DNA of 64,000 bases from contig NZ_BMRF01000003.1 in NCBI RefSeq assembly GCF_014648495.1, positions 558,001-622,000 on the forward strand, in the 5' to 3' direction. The DNA is from Actinomadura cremea. GTDB lineage: Bacteria > Actinomycetota > Actinomycetes > Streptosporangiales > Streptosporangiaceae. The notes beneath the pieces are model-generated. The model ran no database searches. It saw nothing but the letters and a program-made list of their open reading frames with translations, and had not been told where the DNA came from. The translations under genes were made by a program, and so were the position numbers. Positions 32,406 to 42,776 of the stretch are shown here, piece by piece; position 1 is the stretch's first letter, and each line of letters begins with the position of its first letter.

Positions 32406-32411
32406 ACCTTA
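32406..32411 (-). promoter_or_regulatory. leaderless-type -10 box TAAGGT
   Basis: TAAGGT on the minus strand ends 7 nt before ATG 32398. Confidence 0.55.
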
Positions 32412-32473
32412 GGTAGGGATCGTTTCGATGGACCCCGAAGTTCGGCGCGCGGTTGCACCGCCGGACCCCGAAC

Positions 32474-32500
32474 GGGCCGCCCCCAGTCTGGGAGCGGCCC
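32474..32500 (-). terminator. terminator hairpin downstream of thiG
   Basis: GGGCCGC and GCGGCCC form a 7-bp stem around an inner CCCA/TGGG pairing. It follows thiG on the minus strand; on the plus strand the stem is followed by AATTTT, so it may work in both directions. Confidence 0.6.
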
Positions 32501-32547
32501 AATTTTCAGGTCCAGCGAATAATGCTTGAGTCGGTCGTTAAGGACCG

Positions 32548-34681
<2,134 letters not shown>

Positions 34682-34776
34682 ACGCGCTCCCTTCGCCGGC
34701 ATGATCCGGATCAGGTCGTGGCGGTCGGCGGCCCGTTCAGCCGCCCTCTCAGCCCGGTCGCACCGGACTCCCGCGT
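34682..34776 (-). promoter_or_regulatory. TPP riboswitch (THI element) controlling thiOSG
   Basis: On the minus strand the conserved elements occur in order: GGGCTGAGAGGG, then ACCTGATCCGGATCATGCC and GGCGAAGGGA. Outer P1 pairing ACGC (34776-34773) with GCGT (34685-34682) closes the aptamer directly against ATG 34681. The AAGGGA stretch is also the Shine-Dalgarno sequence, so regulation is at translation initiation. Confidence 0.95.
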
Positions 34777-34868
34777 CTGTGGTGTTTTGTGTGCTCTTCC
34801 CCCCACTTTACGACTGCTGTGATGCACACGACCGTCTGGACACATGTCCAGGTCAGTGCCGCGCCCAT

Positions 34869-34874
34869 TAGGGT
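34869..34874 (+). promoter_or_regulatory. leaderless-type -10 box TAGGGT
   Basis: TAGGGT ends 7 nt before ATG 34882. Confidence 0.6.
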
Positions 34875-34881
34875 GAGCGCC

Positions 34882-36117
34882 ATGGAGAGGGTCATCGTCG
34901 TTGGTGGCGGGCTGGCGGGCGTGCGCGCCGTGGAAGCCCTGCGCAAGAAGGGGTACGAGGGCGCGCTCACCCTCGTCTCGGCCGAGCGGCACCGGCCGTA
35001 CGACCGGCCGCCGCTGTCGAAGGCCGTCCTCGCGGGCGACTCCGACGACACCACCGTCGACGCAGACTGGGACGCCCTGCGCTGCGAGCTCCTGCTCGGC
35101 GAGCGCGCCACCGCGCTGCGCCCGGACGCGCCCGGCCGCGGCGGCGTCCTCGCCACGACGGCCGGGGACCTGCGGTTCGACGGCCTCGTCATCGCGACCG
35201 GCGCGACCCCGATCACGCTTCCCGGGGACGGCCGCCAGCACGTCGTCCGCACCATCGAGGACGCCCGCGACCTGCGCGGGCTCCTCACCGAGGGCGCCCG
35301 CGTCGCGATCGTCGGGGCGGGCTGGATCGGCGCCGAGGTCGCGACGACCGCCGCGCGGAAGGGCTGCGCGGTCACCGTCGTCGAGGCCGCCGACACGCCC
35401 CTGGCGAACGCCCTCGGCCCCGAGGCGGGCGCGCTGACCGCGCCCTGGTACGCCGAGGCGGGCGTCGAGCTGCGCACCGGCGTGAAGGTCGCCGAGGTGG
35501 ACGACCGCGGCCTCGTCCTCGCCGCCGACGGGGCCGCCGGACGCATCGACGCGGACGCGGTCGTCGTCGGCGTCGGCGTCCGTCCCGACCTCGGCTGGCT
35601 CGCCGGATCCGGCCTGCTGCTGGAGCGCGGCGTCGTCACCGACGGCTCCTTCCGTACCTGCCACGAGGGCGCCGAGCCCGGCACGCCCGGCGAGTACCGC
35701 CCCGACATCGTCGCCGTCGGCGACTGCGCGGCCTGGTGGTCGTCCCGGTACGGGCGGCGGCTCCTGGTCGAGCACTGGGACACGGCCCTCAACGCCCCCG
35801 AGGTCGCCGCCGCGACGCTCCTCGGGCAGGACGCCGCGTACGACGCCGCCCCGTACTTCTGGTCCGAGCAGTTCGGCCGGATGGTGCAGTACGCCGGGAA
35901 CCACGCGGCGTCCGAGCGGATGATCCGGCGCGGCGACCCGGACGGGCGCAAGTGGGCCCTCGCATGGCTGACCGGCGACCGCCTCGACGCGATCCTGACC
36001 GTCGACCGCCCCCGCGACCTCGTCCAGGCGCGGCGGGCGATCGCCGCCGGGGCGTCCGTCGACCCGGACGTCCTCGCCGACCCGGACGCGCCCGTCCGCC
36101 AGGCCGTACGCGCCTAG
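34882..36117 (+). CDS. NAD(P)H-dependent FAD oxidoreductase, ferredoxin/rubredoxin reductase type
   Basis: A 411-residue flavoprotein of the class used with P450 and Rieske ferredoxins. The FAD motif is VIVVGGGLAGVRAVEALRKKGY; the signature RPYDRPPLSKAVL follows; the NAD(P) motif is VAIVGAGWIGAEVATTAARKG (about 148-168); the second FAD contact is DIVAVGDCAAWW. The C-terminal domain (VEHWDTALN..PYFWSEQFG..) is the reductase-type dimerisation domain. The family transfers electrons from NAD(P)H to a ferredoxin. The P450-ferredoxin pair at 9219-10618 is a possible but unproven client. It diverges from thiOSG. Confidence 0.93.
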   Translation: MERVIVVGGGLAGVRAVEALRKKGYEGALTLVSAERHRPYDRPPLSKAVLAGDSDDTTVDADWDALRCELLLGERATALRPDAPGRGGVLATTAGDLRFDGLVIATGATPITLPGDGRQHVVRTIEDARDLRGLLTEGARVAIVGAGWIGAEVATTAARKGCAVTVVEAADTPLANALGPEAGALTAPWYAEAGVELRTGVKVAEVDDRGLVLAADGAAGRIDADAVVVGVGVRPDLGWLAGSGLLLERGVVTDGSFRTCHEGAEPGTPGEYRPDIVAVGDCAAWWSSRYGRRLLVEHWDTALNAPEVAAATLLGQDAAYDAAPYFWSEQFGRMVQYAGNHAASERMIRRGDPDGRKWALAWLTGDRLDAILTVDRPRDLVQARRAIAAGASVDPDVLADPDAPVRQAVRA

Positions 36118-36188
36118 CCGGGGCCGTCCGGAAAACCGGTGGTCGCCCGGGGGGTTTGAGTGATTCGGCGGCGTGGTAGCAAGGGGGC

Positions 36189-36572
36189 GTGACGCAGATG
36201 CACGCAACCGTTGAAAGCGCACTCGACCCCCGGACCGACGCCCTCGCCGGCGAGTGGCTCACCCTCCCCGACACCGCCGAGCGGCTCGGCATCAAGACCA
36301 ACCGCATGAAGCAGCTCATCAGCGAGCGCAAGCTCCTGGCGGTGCGCCGCGGTGGCGAGCCGATGGTGCCCGCCGCCTTCATCAAGGACGGACAGGTGAT
36401 CAAGGGACTGGCCGGCACGCTCACCGTGCTGGCGGACGCCGGGTACGACGACGTCGAGACCGTCCGCTGGCTGTTCACCGCGGACGACACGCTGCCCGGG
36501 ACACCGGTCGACGCGCTCACCGAGAACCGGGGGACCGAGGTGCGCCGCCGCGCCCAGGCCCTGGCATTCTGA
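36189..36572 (+). CDS. Rv2175c-like winged-helix DNA-binding protein
   Basis: A 127-residue protein with an N-terminal helix-turn-helix ([44 protein letters not shown]) and a C-terminal domain ([55 protein letters not shown]) as in Mycobacterium Rv2175c. Rv2175c is a DNA-binding substrate of the kinase PknL, phosphorylated near its N-terminus. Here a PknL-like kinase gene lies 5 kb away, and candidate Thr residues occur at positions 7 and 16. GTG 36189 is preceded by TAGCAA at a 6-nt distance. The target DNA is unknown. Confidence 0.9.
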   Translation: MTQMHATVESALDPRTDALAGEWLTLPDTAERLGIKTNRMKQLISERKLLAVRRGGEPMVPAAFIKDGQVIKGLAGTLTVLADAGYDDVETVRWLFTADDTLPGTPVDALTENRGTEVRRRAQALAF

Positions 36573-36602
36573 CGGTTCCGCCCGACCCGAACACGCGACA
36601 CC

Positions 36603-36628
36603 GGGGGTCACGCGCACGCGTGACCCCC
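36603..36628 (+). terminator. 12-bp hairpin after the Rv2175c-like gene
   Basis: GGGGGTCACGCG and CGCGTGACCCCC form a near-perfect stem between the stop at 36572 and thiE. No U-run follows. Confidence 0.65.
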
Positions 36629-36660
36629 GCACCCTTGCCCGAGAGGAAGATCTCCCCACC

Positions 36661-37332
36661 GTGTCCAGGCACCTGCCCTCCGACCGCGCCGTGGCCCTGC
36701 GCGCCCGGCTCGACCGCGCCCGTCTCTACCTCTGCACGGACGCCCGGGAGGAGCGGGGCGACCTGCCCGACTTCCTGGACGCCGTCCTAGCCAACGGCGT
36801 GGACATCGTGCAGCTCCGGCAGAAGGGCCTGGAGGCGCGGCAGGAGATGGCGTTCCTGGAGGTCTTCCGGGCCGCGTGCGAGCGGTACGGCGCGCTGCTG
36901 GCCGTCAACGACCGCGCGGACGTCGCGCACGCCGTCCGCGCCGACGTGCTGCACCTCGGCCAGGACGACCTGCCGGTGCCGGCCGCCCGCGAGATCGTCG
37001 GCGGGGACGTGCTGATCGGCCGGTCCACGCACGCCGAGGAGCAGGCGTCCGCCGCCGCGGCCGAGCCCGGCGCCGACTACTTCTGCACGGGGCCGACGTG
37101 GCCCACGCCGACCAAGCCCGGACGCCCCGCCCCGGGGCTGGAGCTGCTCGAGTACACCGCCGGGCGGCGCTTCGCGCGGCCGTGGTTCGCGATCGGCGGC
37201 ATCGACCTCGGCAACCTCGACCGGGTGCTGGACGCCGGCGCCCGCCGCGCCGTGGTGGTGCGGGCGATCACCGACGCCGACGACCCGGGCGCCGCGGCGG
37301 CCGAGTTCGCGCGCCGCCTCGCCGCCGTGTGA
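36661..37332 (+). CDS. thiE: thiamine-phosphate synthase ThiE
   Basis: A 223-residue TIM-barrel enzyme joining the HMP-pyrophosphate and thiazole phosphate units into thiamine phosphate. Motifs: [19 protein letters not shown] (diphosphate-binding QLRxK), [55 protein letters not shown] and WFAIGGID. All substrate-binding residues are present. GTG 36661 follows GAGAGGAAG. No TPP riboswitch lies before it, so unlike thiOSG it seems not to be under direct thiamine control. thiO lies about 2 kb away on the opposite strand. Confidence 0.94.
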   Translation: MSRHLPSDRAVALRARLDRARLYLCTDAREERGDLPDFLDAVLANGVDIVQLRQKGLEARQEMAFLEVFRAACERYGALLAVNDRADVAHAVRADVLHLGQDDLPVPAAREIVGGDVLIGRSTHAEEQASAAAAEPGADYFCTGPTWPTPTKPGRPAPGLELLEYTAGRRFARPWFAIGGIDLGNLDRVLDAGARRAVVVRAITDADDPGAAAAEFARRLAAV

Positions 37333-37380
37333 CCGGCCCGTGCGACCGGCCCGTGTGATGACCGGCCCGTGTGACCGGCC
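37331..37380 (+). repeat. short tandem repeat, about 13-bp unit GACCGGCCCGTGT
   Basis: Three full units and a partial fourth (37331, 37344, 37360, 37373) directly follow the thiE stop; a 3-nt insertion separates units two and three. Confidence 0.8.
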
Positions 37381-37421
37381 GCACGGTTCCCCGGGGCGCG
37401 CCATGCCGCACAATGGGGATC

Positions 37422-37580
37422 ATGAGCGTGGGACCCGACGACGACCGGCCGGTCGACCTCGACGACGACTTCGCCGTCCTGCCCGACCAGACGTCCGACG
37501 ACACCGACACCGGCTGGGGCGAGTGGCGCGGCGGCGACGACGACTCCCGCCTGCTGGAGGAGCGGCCCCCGCACTGGTGA
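37422..37580 (+). CDS. small conserved acidic protein
   Basis: A 52-residue protein dominated by Asp and Glu, with DLDDDFAVLPDQTSDDTDTGWGEWRGGDDD and the terminal ERPPHW. The DDTDxGWGE core and PPHW end recur, as far as I recall, in tiny actinobacterial proteins encoded near Ser/Thr kinase genes. It is far too acidic to bind nucleic acid and has no cysteines or membrane segment. CACAAT ends 7 nt before ATG 37422, consistent with a leaderless mRNA. Function unknown; it converges with the downstream kinase gene. Confidence 0.75.
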   Translation: MSVGPDDDRPVDLDDDFAVLPDQTSDDTDTGWGEWRGGDDDSRLLEERPPHW

Positions 37581-37610
37581 GCCGCCCGAGCCCCGGTCGC
37601 CGGCCCGGGG

Positions 37611-38570
37611 CTAGAGGATGCCGATGACGAAGCCCGCCGCCATCACGACGGCGAGCGCGACCATCATGCGCCAGCGGTAGCGCGGGATGCGGGTGGGGCG
37701 CGGCCTGGGCGCCGGGCCCGCGCCCTCGCGCAGCGCCCGGACGAGCTGCCGTGCGGACGGCCTGGCCTGCGGGTTCTTGTCGAGGCAGCGGGCCGCGAGG
37801 TCGCGCAGCGGGCCGTCGAGGTCGCCGAGGTCGGGCGGTCGGGACGTCACCCGGCGCATCACCGCGGCGTTCGGCCCGGTCCCGAACGGGGGACGGCCGG
37901 TGGCCGCGAACACCATCGCCGCGCCCCACGCGAACACGTCCGCGGGCGGCCCCACCGGCTCGTCCTCGATCTGCTCGGGGGCCATGTAGGCGGGAGTGCC
38001 GAGCGGCCCCGTGGTCAGCGGCGTCGCGTCCGCCATCCGCGCGATGCCGAAGTCGATGACCTTGGCGCCGTCCGGTCCGAGCAGCACGTTCCCCGGCTTG
38101 AAGTCGCGGTGCACGATCTCCTCGCGGTGGATCGCGGCGAGCGCGGCCGCCGTGCCGAGGGCGACCAGGTACAGCCGCCGCTCCGGCAGCGGCCCGTCCT
38201 CGGTCACGACCTCCTGCAGCGACGGACCGTCCACGTACTCGCTGACGATGTAGGGGCGGTCGCCGGTCACGTCCGCGTCCAGCACCTGCGCCGTGTGCCG
38301 CCCGGCGACCCGCCGCGCCGCGTCCGCCTCCTTGACGAACCGGTCGCGGGCGCGCCGCCCGGCCGCCATCCCGCCCTTGAGCAGCTTGGCCGCGCACAAC
38401 CCGTCGTCCGGGTCCTCGGCGAGGTAGACGACGCCCTGGCCGCCCTCGCCGAGCCTGCCCAGCAGGGGGCGGCCGCCGATGTCGTCCGGGTCGCCGGGGC
38501 CGAGCGCGGACGCGGGACGGCGCAGCGGGTCGCGGGACGGGGCGGCGGACGGCCGGGTGGCTGGGGACAC
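37611..38570 (-). CDS. membrane-anchored serine/threonine protein kinase
   Basis: A 319-residue Hanks-type kinase. Motifs: LGRLGEGGQGVVYLAED (P-loop), AAKLLK (catalytic Lys), HRDFKPGNVLL (catalytic Asp), VIDFGIARM, PAYMAPEQIEDEPVGPPADVFAWGAAM. The protein ends in a single membrane helix (MMVALAVVMAAGFVIGIL) with almost no residues outside, so it is tail-anchored with no sensory domain. Substrates are unknown; the small acidic protein and the Rv2175c-like protein are neighbours. GTG 38570 is the probable start. Confidence 0.93.
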   Translation of the reverse strand: MSPATRPSAAPSRDPLRRPASALGPGDPDDIGGRPLLGRLGEGGQGVVYLAEDPDDGLCAAKLLKGGMAAGRRARDRFVKEADAARRVAGRHTAQVLDADVTGDRPYIVSEYVDGPSLQEVVTEDGPLPERRLYLVALGTAAALAAIHREEIVHRDFKPGNVLLGPDGAKVIDFGIARMADATPLTTGPLGTPAYMAPEQIEDEPVGPPADVFAWGAAMVFAATGRPPFGTGPNAAVMRRVTSRPPDLGDLDGPLRDLAARCLDKNPQARPSARQLVRALREGAGPAPRPRPTRIPRYRWRMMVALAVVMAAGFVIGIL

Positions 38571-38659
38571 GTGAGGACTCCGGCGGGGAGACGGATGTGA
38601 AGGGGGTCCTTATTTGTACCGTGTGACCGTCCTGTCCTGCAGGGGAACGGAGACCTTCG

Positions 38660-40822
38660 TCACCGGCACGCCCCGAACGACCCCCGCTGGGCGACGTCCC
38701 GCGAGGAGGCGCCGACCATGACCGTGTAGCAGCCGTCCGCGACCTTCCACTGCTTCGCCTCCACGTTCCAGTAGGACAGGTCGCGCGCGGTCAGCGGGAA
38801 GGCGACGGTCGTGCTCTGCCCCGGCCGCAGCGTGACCTTCGTGAAGCCCTTGAGCTGCTTGGGCGGCTGCGGGACGTCCACGCCGGGCGACGGCATGCCG
38901 AGGTACATCTGCGGGACGGCCACGCCGGCGCGGCTCCCGGTGTTCGTGACCGTCACGCTCACCTGCTTCGAAGAGACCTTCAAGCCGCTGTAGCGGAACG
39001 TCGTGTACGACAGGCCGTGTCCGAACGGGTACTTGGGCGCGATGCCCTTCTCGTCGTAGTGCCGGTAGCCGACCATGACGCCCTCCGAGAACGTCGCGGT
39101 CTTGTCCACCCCCGGATACCGCGCGGGGTTCCCGGCCGTGGGCGCGTGCGCCTCCGCGGCGGGGAACGTGACCGGCAGTCGCCCGCCCGGGTCGACGTCC
39201 CCGTACAGGACGCGTGCCAGCGCGTCGCCGGCCTCCTGCCCCGGATACCAGGTCTCGACGACCGCCGCGACGTCGTCCGCCCACGGGGTGAGGACGGGCC
39301 CGCCCGTCTGCAGGACCACGATCGTGTTCGGGTTCGCCGCCGCGACGGCCGAGATCAGCCCGTCCTGGTCGCCGCGCAGCGGCTCCCCGCACTCCAGCGT
39401 CAGGCACGACTTGTCGAAGAACTCGCCCTGGCTGTCGGTGGCGAACACGATGGCGACATCGGCCTCGCGGGCCGCGTCCGCCGCGGCGCCGCGGTCGTCC
39501 CCGTTCCGGTAGGTGATCGAGGCGCCCGCACCCGCGCGCCGGGCCAGCCCCTCCCGGGCGTCGACCGTCCCGAACGGGACGACCTTCGCCGACCCGAACC
39601 CGGCCTGGCTCTCCTCGGCCGCCCGCCCGATCAGCGCGATCGACTTCGGCGCCGCCAGGGGGAGGACGCCGTCGTTCCTCAGCAGCGTGACGCCGTCCTC
39701 GGCGATCGTCCGGGCCGCCGCCTCGCTCGCCGTCCGGTCGACGCGGGCTAGGTCGTTCGGGTACGCCGGGCGGTCGAAGACGCCGAACCCGAACATCGTC
39801 CGCAGCACGTTGCGGGCGTGCCCGTCGATGACGGCCTGGCCGACCTTCTTCTGCGAGCGCGCCATCTTCAGCAGGAACGCGTTGTAGCGGACGCCGATCG
39901 GCAGTTCCATGTCCAGCCCGCCGTTGGCGGCCTCGGCGGTGTCGTGCACGGCGGTGTGGTCCGACAGGACCATCCCGTCGAAGCCCCACTCCGACCGCAG
40001 GATCCCGTTCAGGACGCCCCCGTCGTGGCACGCCCAGCGGCCGTTCAGCTTCCCGAACCCGCACATGACGGTCGCGGCGCCGCCCTCCCGCACGGCGGCC
40101 TCGAACGGCGGCAGGTAGATCTCGCGGAGCGTGCGCGGGTCCACCGCCATGTTCAGCTCGAGGCGGTCCTTCTCCTGGGTGTAGACGGCCAGGTGCTTCA
40201 CCGAGGCCATCACGCCCTGCCCCTGCGCGCCCTTGATCCAGGACGCGCCGAGCCGCGCCGACAGGTACGGGTCCTCGCCGAACCCCTCGAACGTCCGGCC
40301 GTTGAGCGGGTTGCGCAGCACGTCCACGGTCGGGCCGAAGATCACGTCGTTGCCGCGGTGCCTCGCCTCCCACCCGACCGTCTTCCCGTACAGCCGCGCG
40401 GCGTCCCCGTCGAACGTCGCGGCCAGCGCGATCGGCGCGGGCAGCGCGGTGGCCTCGCCCTGCCGGACGCCCGCCGGCCCGTCGACCATGTACAGCGGCG
40501 GGACGCCCAGCCGCTCGATCCCGTCGTTGGTGTCGGCGTGCGCCCAGTCGAAGAACCCGCCGAGCGGGCCGCCGAACGGGTCGTCGGACGCCAGCAGCGC
40601 GATCTTCTCGTCGTCGGTCAGCTTCGCGAGCAGCAGCCCCGCCCGCGCGTCCGCGCTCAGCGAGGTGTCGCACCACGGACGCTGCGCCGGATCGCCGCAG
40701 CGTCCGGCGGCGGCCCGCGCCCCGTCCGGGCGCCCGGGGACGACCACGAGCGCCAGCGCGCACGCGAGCGCCCCCACCGCGGGCAGCCACCGCCGGCTCC
40801 GGAGTGTTCCGATCCGGAGCAT
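38660..40822 (-). CDS. secreted GH3 beta-glucosidase-like glycoside hydrolase
   Basis: A 720-residue secreted enzyme. The signal peptide is at the N-terminus (RRWLPAVGALACALALVVVPGRPDGARAAAG). The GH3 N-terminal barrel follows with VDGPAGVR, FGPTVDVLRNPLNGRTFEGFGEDPYL, ASVKHLAVYTQE and the nucleophile loop GFDGMVLSDHTAVHD. Then comes the C-terminal alpha/beta sandwich (EDGVTLLRNDGVLPL..) and a fibronectin-III-like end (FGHGLSYTTFRYSGLKV..). It should hydrolyse terminal beta-glucosyl or similar residues of oligosaccharides or glycosides outside the cell. ATG 40822 overlaps the stop of the CMD gene as ATGA, so the two are co-translated. Confidence 0.93.
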   Translation of the reverse strand: MLRIGTLRSRRWLPAVGALACALALVVVPGRPDGARAAAGRCGDPAQRPWCDTSLSADARAGLLLAKLTDDEKIALLASDDPFGGPLGGFFDWAHADTNDGIERLGVPPLYMVDGPAGVRQGEATALPAPIALAATFDGDAARLYGKTVGWEARHRGNDVIFGPTVDVLRNPLNGRTFEGFGEDPYLSARLGASWIKGAQGQGVMASVKHLAVYTQEKDRLELNMAVDPRTLREIYLPPFEAAVREGGAATVMCGFGKLNGRWACHDGGVLNGILRSEWGFDGMVLSDHTAVHDTAEAANGGLDMELPIGVRYNAFLLKMARSQKKVGQAVIDGHARNVLRTMFGFGVFDRPAYPNDLARVDRTASEAAARTIAEDGVTLLRNDGVLPLAAPKSIALIGRAAEESQAGFGSAKVVPFGTVDAREGLARRAGAGASITYRNGDDRGAAADAAREADVAIVFATDSQGEFFDKSCLTLECGEPLRGDQDGLISAVAAANPNTIVVLQTGGPVLTPWADDVAAVVETWYPGQEAGDALARVLYGDVDPGGRLPVTFPAAEAHAPTAGNPARYPGVDKTATFSEGVMVGYRHYDEKGIAPKYPFGHGLSYTTFRYSGLKVSSKQVSVTVTNTGSRAGVAVPQMYLGMPSPGVDVPQPPKQLKGFTKVTLRPGQSTTVAFPLTARDLSYWNVEAKQWKVADGCYTVMVGASSRDVAQRGSFGACR

Positions 40823-41406
40823 CAGGCGCCCCCGCCCTCGTGGCCGGCGCCCTGCCCGCCGTCGTGCCCGCCGTCCTCGCCCTGCACGCGCAGCGCGTTC
40901 AGCGTGAACGCGACCATGTGGTAGTGGCCGATCAGCATCACCAGCTCGATCAGCTCGCGCTCGCCGAAGCGGGTGGACAGCTCCGTCCACGTCGCGTCCG
41001 TCACCGTCCCGCGCTCGTGCAGCTCGTCGGCGGTGGTGAGCACCATCCGGTCGTCGTCGCCCCACGGGTGCTCGTCGAGGCCGCGGCGGAGCGCGTCGAT
41101 CTCGTCCCCGGTCAGCCCGGCGCCCAGCGCGAGCTCGCGATGGTGCGTCCACTCGTACTCGCAGGAACGGTGGTGCGCCGTCCGCAGGATCGCCAGCTCG
41201 CGATCCCGTCCGGACAGCAGGCCGCTCATCAGCAGCGCCGAGCCGAGGCCGATCCACGACTGGAACAGCGACGGATGGCGGGCCAGCGTCGTGAAGACGT
41301 TCAGCGGTCCGGTGGTCGCGGTGACGGCCTTGAGCACGTCGTCCCACTGCTCCTCCGGCAGCGGGGCGAGGCGCGGAAGGCGGTTCGCGGGGGTGTCGGC
41401 GCACAT
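40822..41406 (-). CDS. carboxymuconolactone decarboxylase family protein
   Basis: A 194-residue all-helical protein of the CMD/AhpD superfamily. The family core is GRDRELAILRTAHHRSCEYEWTHHRELALGAGLT, with one Cys and the EYEW-x-HH pattern rather than the CxxC of peroxidase-type AhpD, so peroxidase activity is not expected. A Gly/His-rich tail (EDGGHDGGQGAGHEGGGA) ends the protein. It is co-translated with the downstream GH3 enzyme. A perfect inverted repeat lies 14 bp upstream of ATG 41406, suggesting a local repressor. Substrate unknown. Confidence 0.88.
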   Translation of the reverse strand: MCADTPANRLPRLAPLPEEQWDDVLKAVTATTGPLNVFTTLARHPSLFQSWIGLGSALLMSGLLSGRDRELAILRTAHHRSCEYEWTHHRELALGAGLTGDEIDALRRGLDEHPWGDDDRMVLTTADELHERGTVTDATWTELSTRFGERELIELVMLIGHYHMVAFTLNALRVQGEDGGHDGGQGAGHEGGGA

Positions 41407-41419
41407 GGCGACATTTCTG

Positions 41420-41433
41420 CCACCAAATGGTGG
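41420..41433. promoter_or_regulatory. operator-like inverted repeat CCACCA-AA-TGGTGG
   Basis: Perfect 6-bp arms with a 2-bp centre lie immediately upstream of the CMD-GH3 operon, where they would overlap the promoter or transcription start. No regulator gene is adjacent. Confidence 0.5.
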
Positions 41434-41487
41434 GACAGTGCTAGTGCGATCGGGGCGATTGGCCGGATCGTGCCATCTTTCGGCGAT

Positions 41488-41523
41488 CGGACGACGGTTC
41501 GGACGACGGTTCGGACGACGGTT
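41488..41523. repeat. three exact tandem copies of a 12-bp repeat CGGACGACGGTT
   Basis: Units at 41488, 41500 and 41512 lie between the CMD operon promoter and the 3' end of the polyprenyl synthase gene. The unit preserves reading frame, but no coding use is evident. Confidence 0.9.
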
Positions 41524-41541
41524 CGGTGGGCGGCCGGCGGC

Positions 41542-42594
41542 TCAGGTGCGGCGGGACGTGGCCGCGACCGCCAGCCCCGCGAGCGCCTCCCGCGCCTCCT
41601 CGGTGATCGGCGCCGCCTTCAGGGCCCGCTCGGCCTCGTCGAGGTACCGCTCGATCATCGCCTCGCAGGCCGCGAGCCCGCCGGTCTCCTCGATGATCGA
41701 GCGCAGCTCGTCCACGCCCGGGCGGTCCAGCTCCGGGTCGCCGAGGCGCCGGTTCAACGCCGCCGCCTGCGCGGCGCCCGCCCGCTCCAGCGTCAGCGCC
41801 ACCAGCACCGTCCGCTTGCCCTCCCGCAGGTCGTCGCCCGCCGGCTTGCCCGTCTCGGCCGGGTCGCCGAACACGCCCAGGACGTCGTCGCGGAGCTGGA
41901 ACGCGATGCCGAGCGGCAGCCCGTACCCGGTCAGCGCCCCCGGGACGTCCGGACGGGCCCCGGCCAGCGCCGCGCCGAGGTGCAGCGGCCGCTCGATCGT
42001 GTACTTGGCGCTCTTGTACTCCACGACCCGCAGCGCCGTGGCGACCGTCGCCGCGCCGCGCGTCCCCTCCAGCATGTCGAGGTACTGGCCGCACATGACC
42101 TCGGTGCGCATCAGGTCGTACACCGTCCGGCCGCGCCGCCTGCGCTCGCCGTCCAGCCCGCACGTCTCGAACATCTCCGCCGACCAGGCCAGGCACAGGT
42201 CGCCGAGCAGGATCGCGGTGCCCTCGCCGAACGCCGCCGCGTCGCCCGGCCAGCCCTGCGCGCCGTGCAGCGCCTCGAACCGGCGGTGCACCGACGGCTG
42301 CCCGCGCCGGGTGTCGCTGGAGTCCATGACGTCGTCGTGGATCAGCGCGCTCGCCTGCAGCAGTTCCAGGGACGCCGCCGCGCCGACGACGCCCGCGTCC
42401 GCCCCGCCGCCCGCGGCGCGCCACCCCCAGTAGCAGAACGCCGGACGCAGCCGCTTCCCGCCGCGCAGCAGCGCGTCCAGCGCCCCGAGCAGCGGCGACA
42501 GGTCGTCGCTGATGGCCAGCAGGCCCGGACGCTGCCGATCGACGAAGGCCAGCAGCGCCTCGTCGACCTCCTTGCGGATGCGGCTCGTCGGCAT
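41542..42594 (-). CDS. polyprenyl (geranylgeranyl-type) diphosphate synthase
   Basis: A 350-residue trans-prenyl transferase that extends allylic diphosphates with isopentenyl diphosphate. First aspartate motif LIHDDVMDSSDTRRGQPSVH, second motif FQLRDDVLGVFGDPAETGKPAGDDLREGKRT, and GGKRLRP for substrate binding. The residues before the first motif (LLQASA) are small, which allows C20 or longer products. It matches the IdsA-type enzymes next to metF and the pknL locus in mycobacteria. TACGAT ends 6 nt before ATG 42594, so the mRNA is probably leaderless. Product length is not certain. Confidence 0.93.
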   Translation of the reverse strand: MPTSRIRKEVDEALLAFVDRQRPGLLAISDDLSPLLGALDALLRGGKRLRPAFCYWGWRAAGGGADAGVVGAAASLELLQASALIHDDVMDSSDTRRGQPSVHRRFEALHGAQGWPGDAAAFGEGTAILLGDLCLAWSAEMFETCGLDGERRRRGRTVYDLMRTEVMCGQYLDMLEGTRGAATVATALRVVEYKSAKYTIERPLHLGAALAGARPDVPGALTGYGLPLGIAFQLRDDVLGVFGDPAETGKPAGDDLREGKRTVLVALTLERAGAAQAAALNRRLGDPELDRPGVDELRSIIEETGGLAACEAMIERYLDEAERALKAAPITEEAREALAGLAVAATSRRT

Positions 42595-42600
42595 GTGGTG

Positions 42601-42606
42601 ATCGTA
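42601..42606 (-). promoter_or_regulatory. leaderless-type -10 box TACGAT
   Basis: TACGAT on the minus strand ends 6 nt before ATG 42594. Confidence 0.6.
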
Positions 42607-42764
42607 TCCAGGGGAAGGCATTCAACCGCCCGTCGTTAGCGCGAGATGTCCATCAATCCTAAGAAATCTCCACATTTTCGGGGCAGCGGGGTGCGCCCTC
42701 CCGCCCGATCGTCGGTGCGGGCCGGAACCGGCCCGCACCCCGGCCCCGCGGACCGCCCCTTCTG

Positions 42765-42770
42765 TACGCT
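42765..42770 (+). promoter_or_regulatory. leaderless-type -10 box TACGCT before metF
   Basis: TACGCT ends 6 nt before ATG 42777 and no ribosome-binding site is present. Confidence 0.6.
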
Positions 42771-42776
42771 GGTGGG

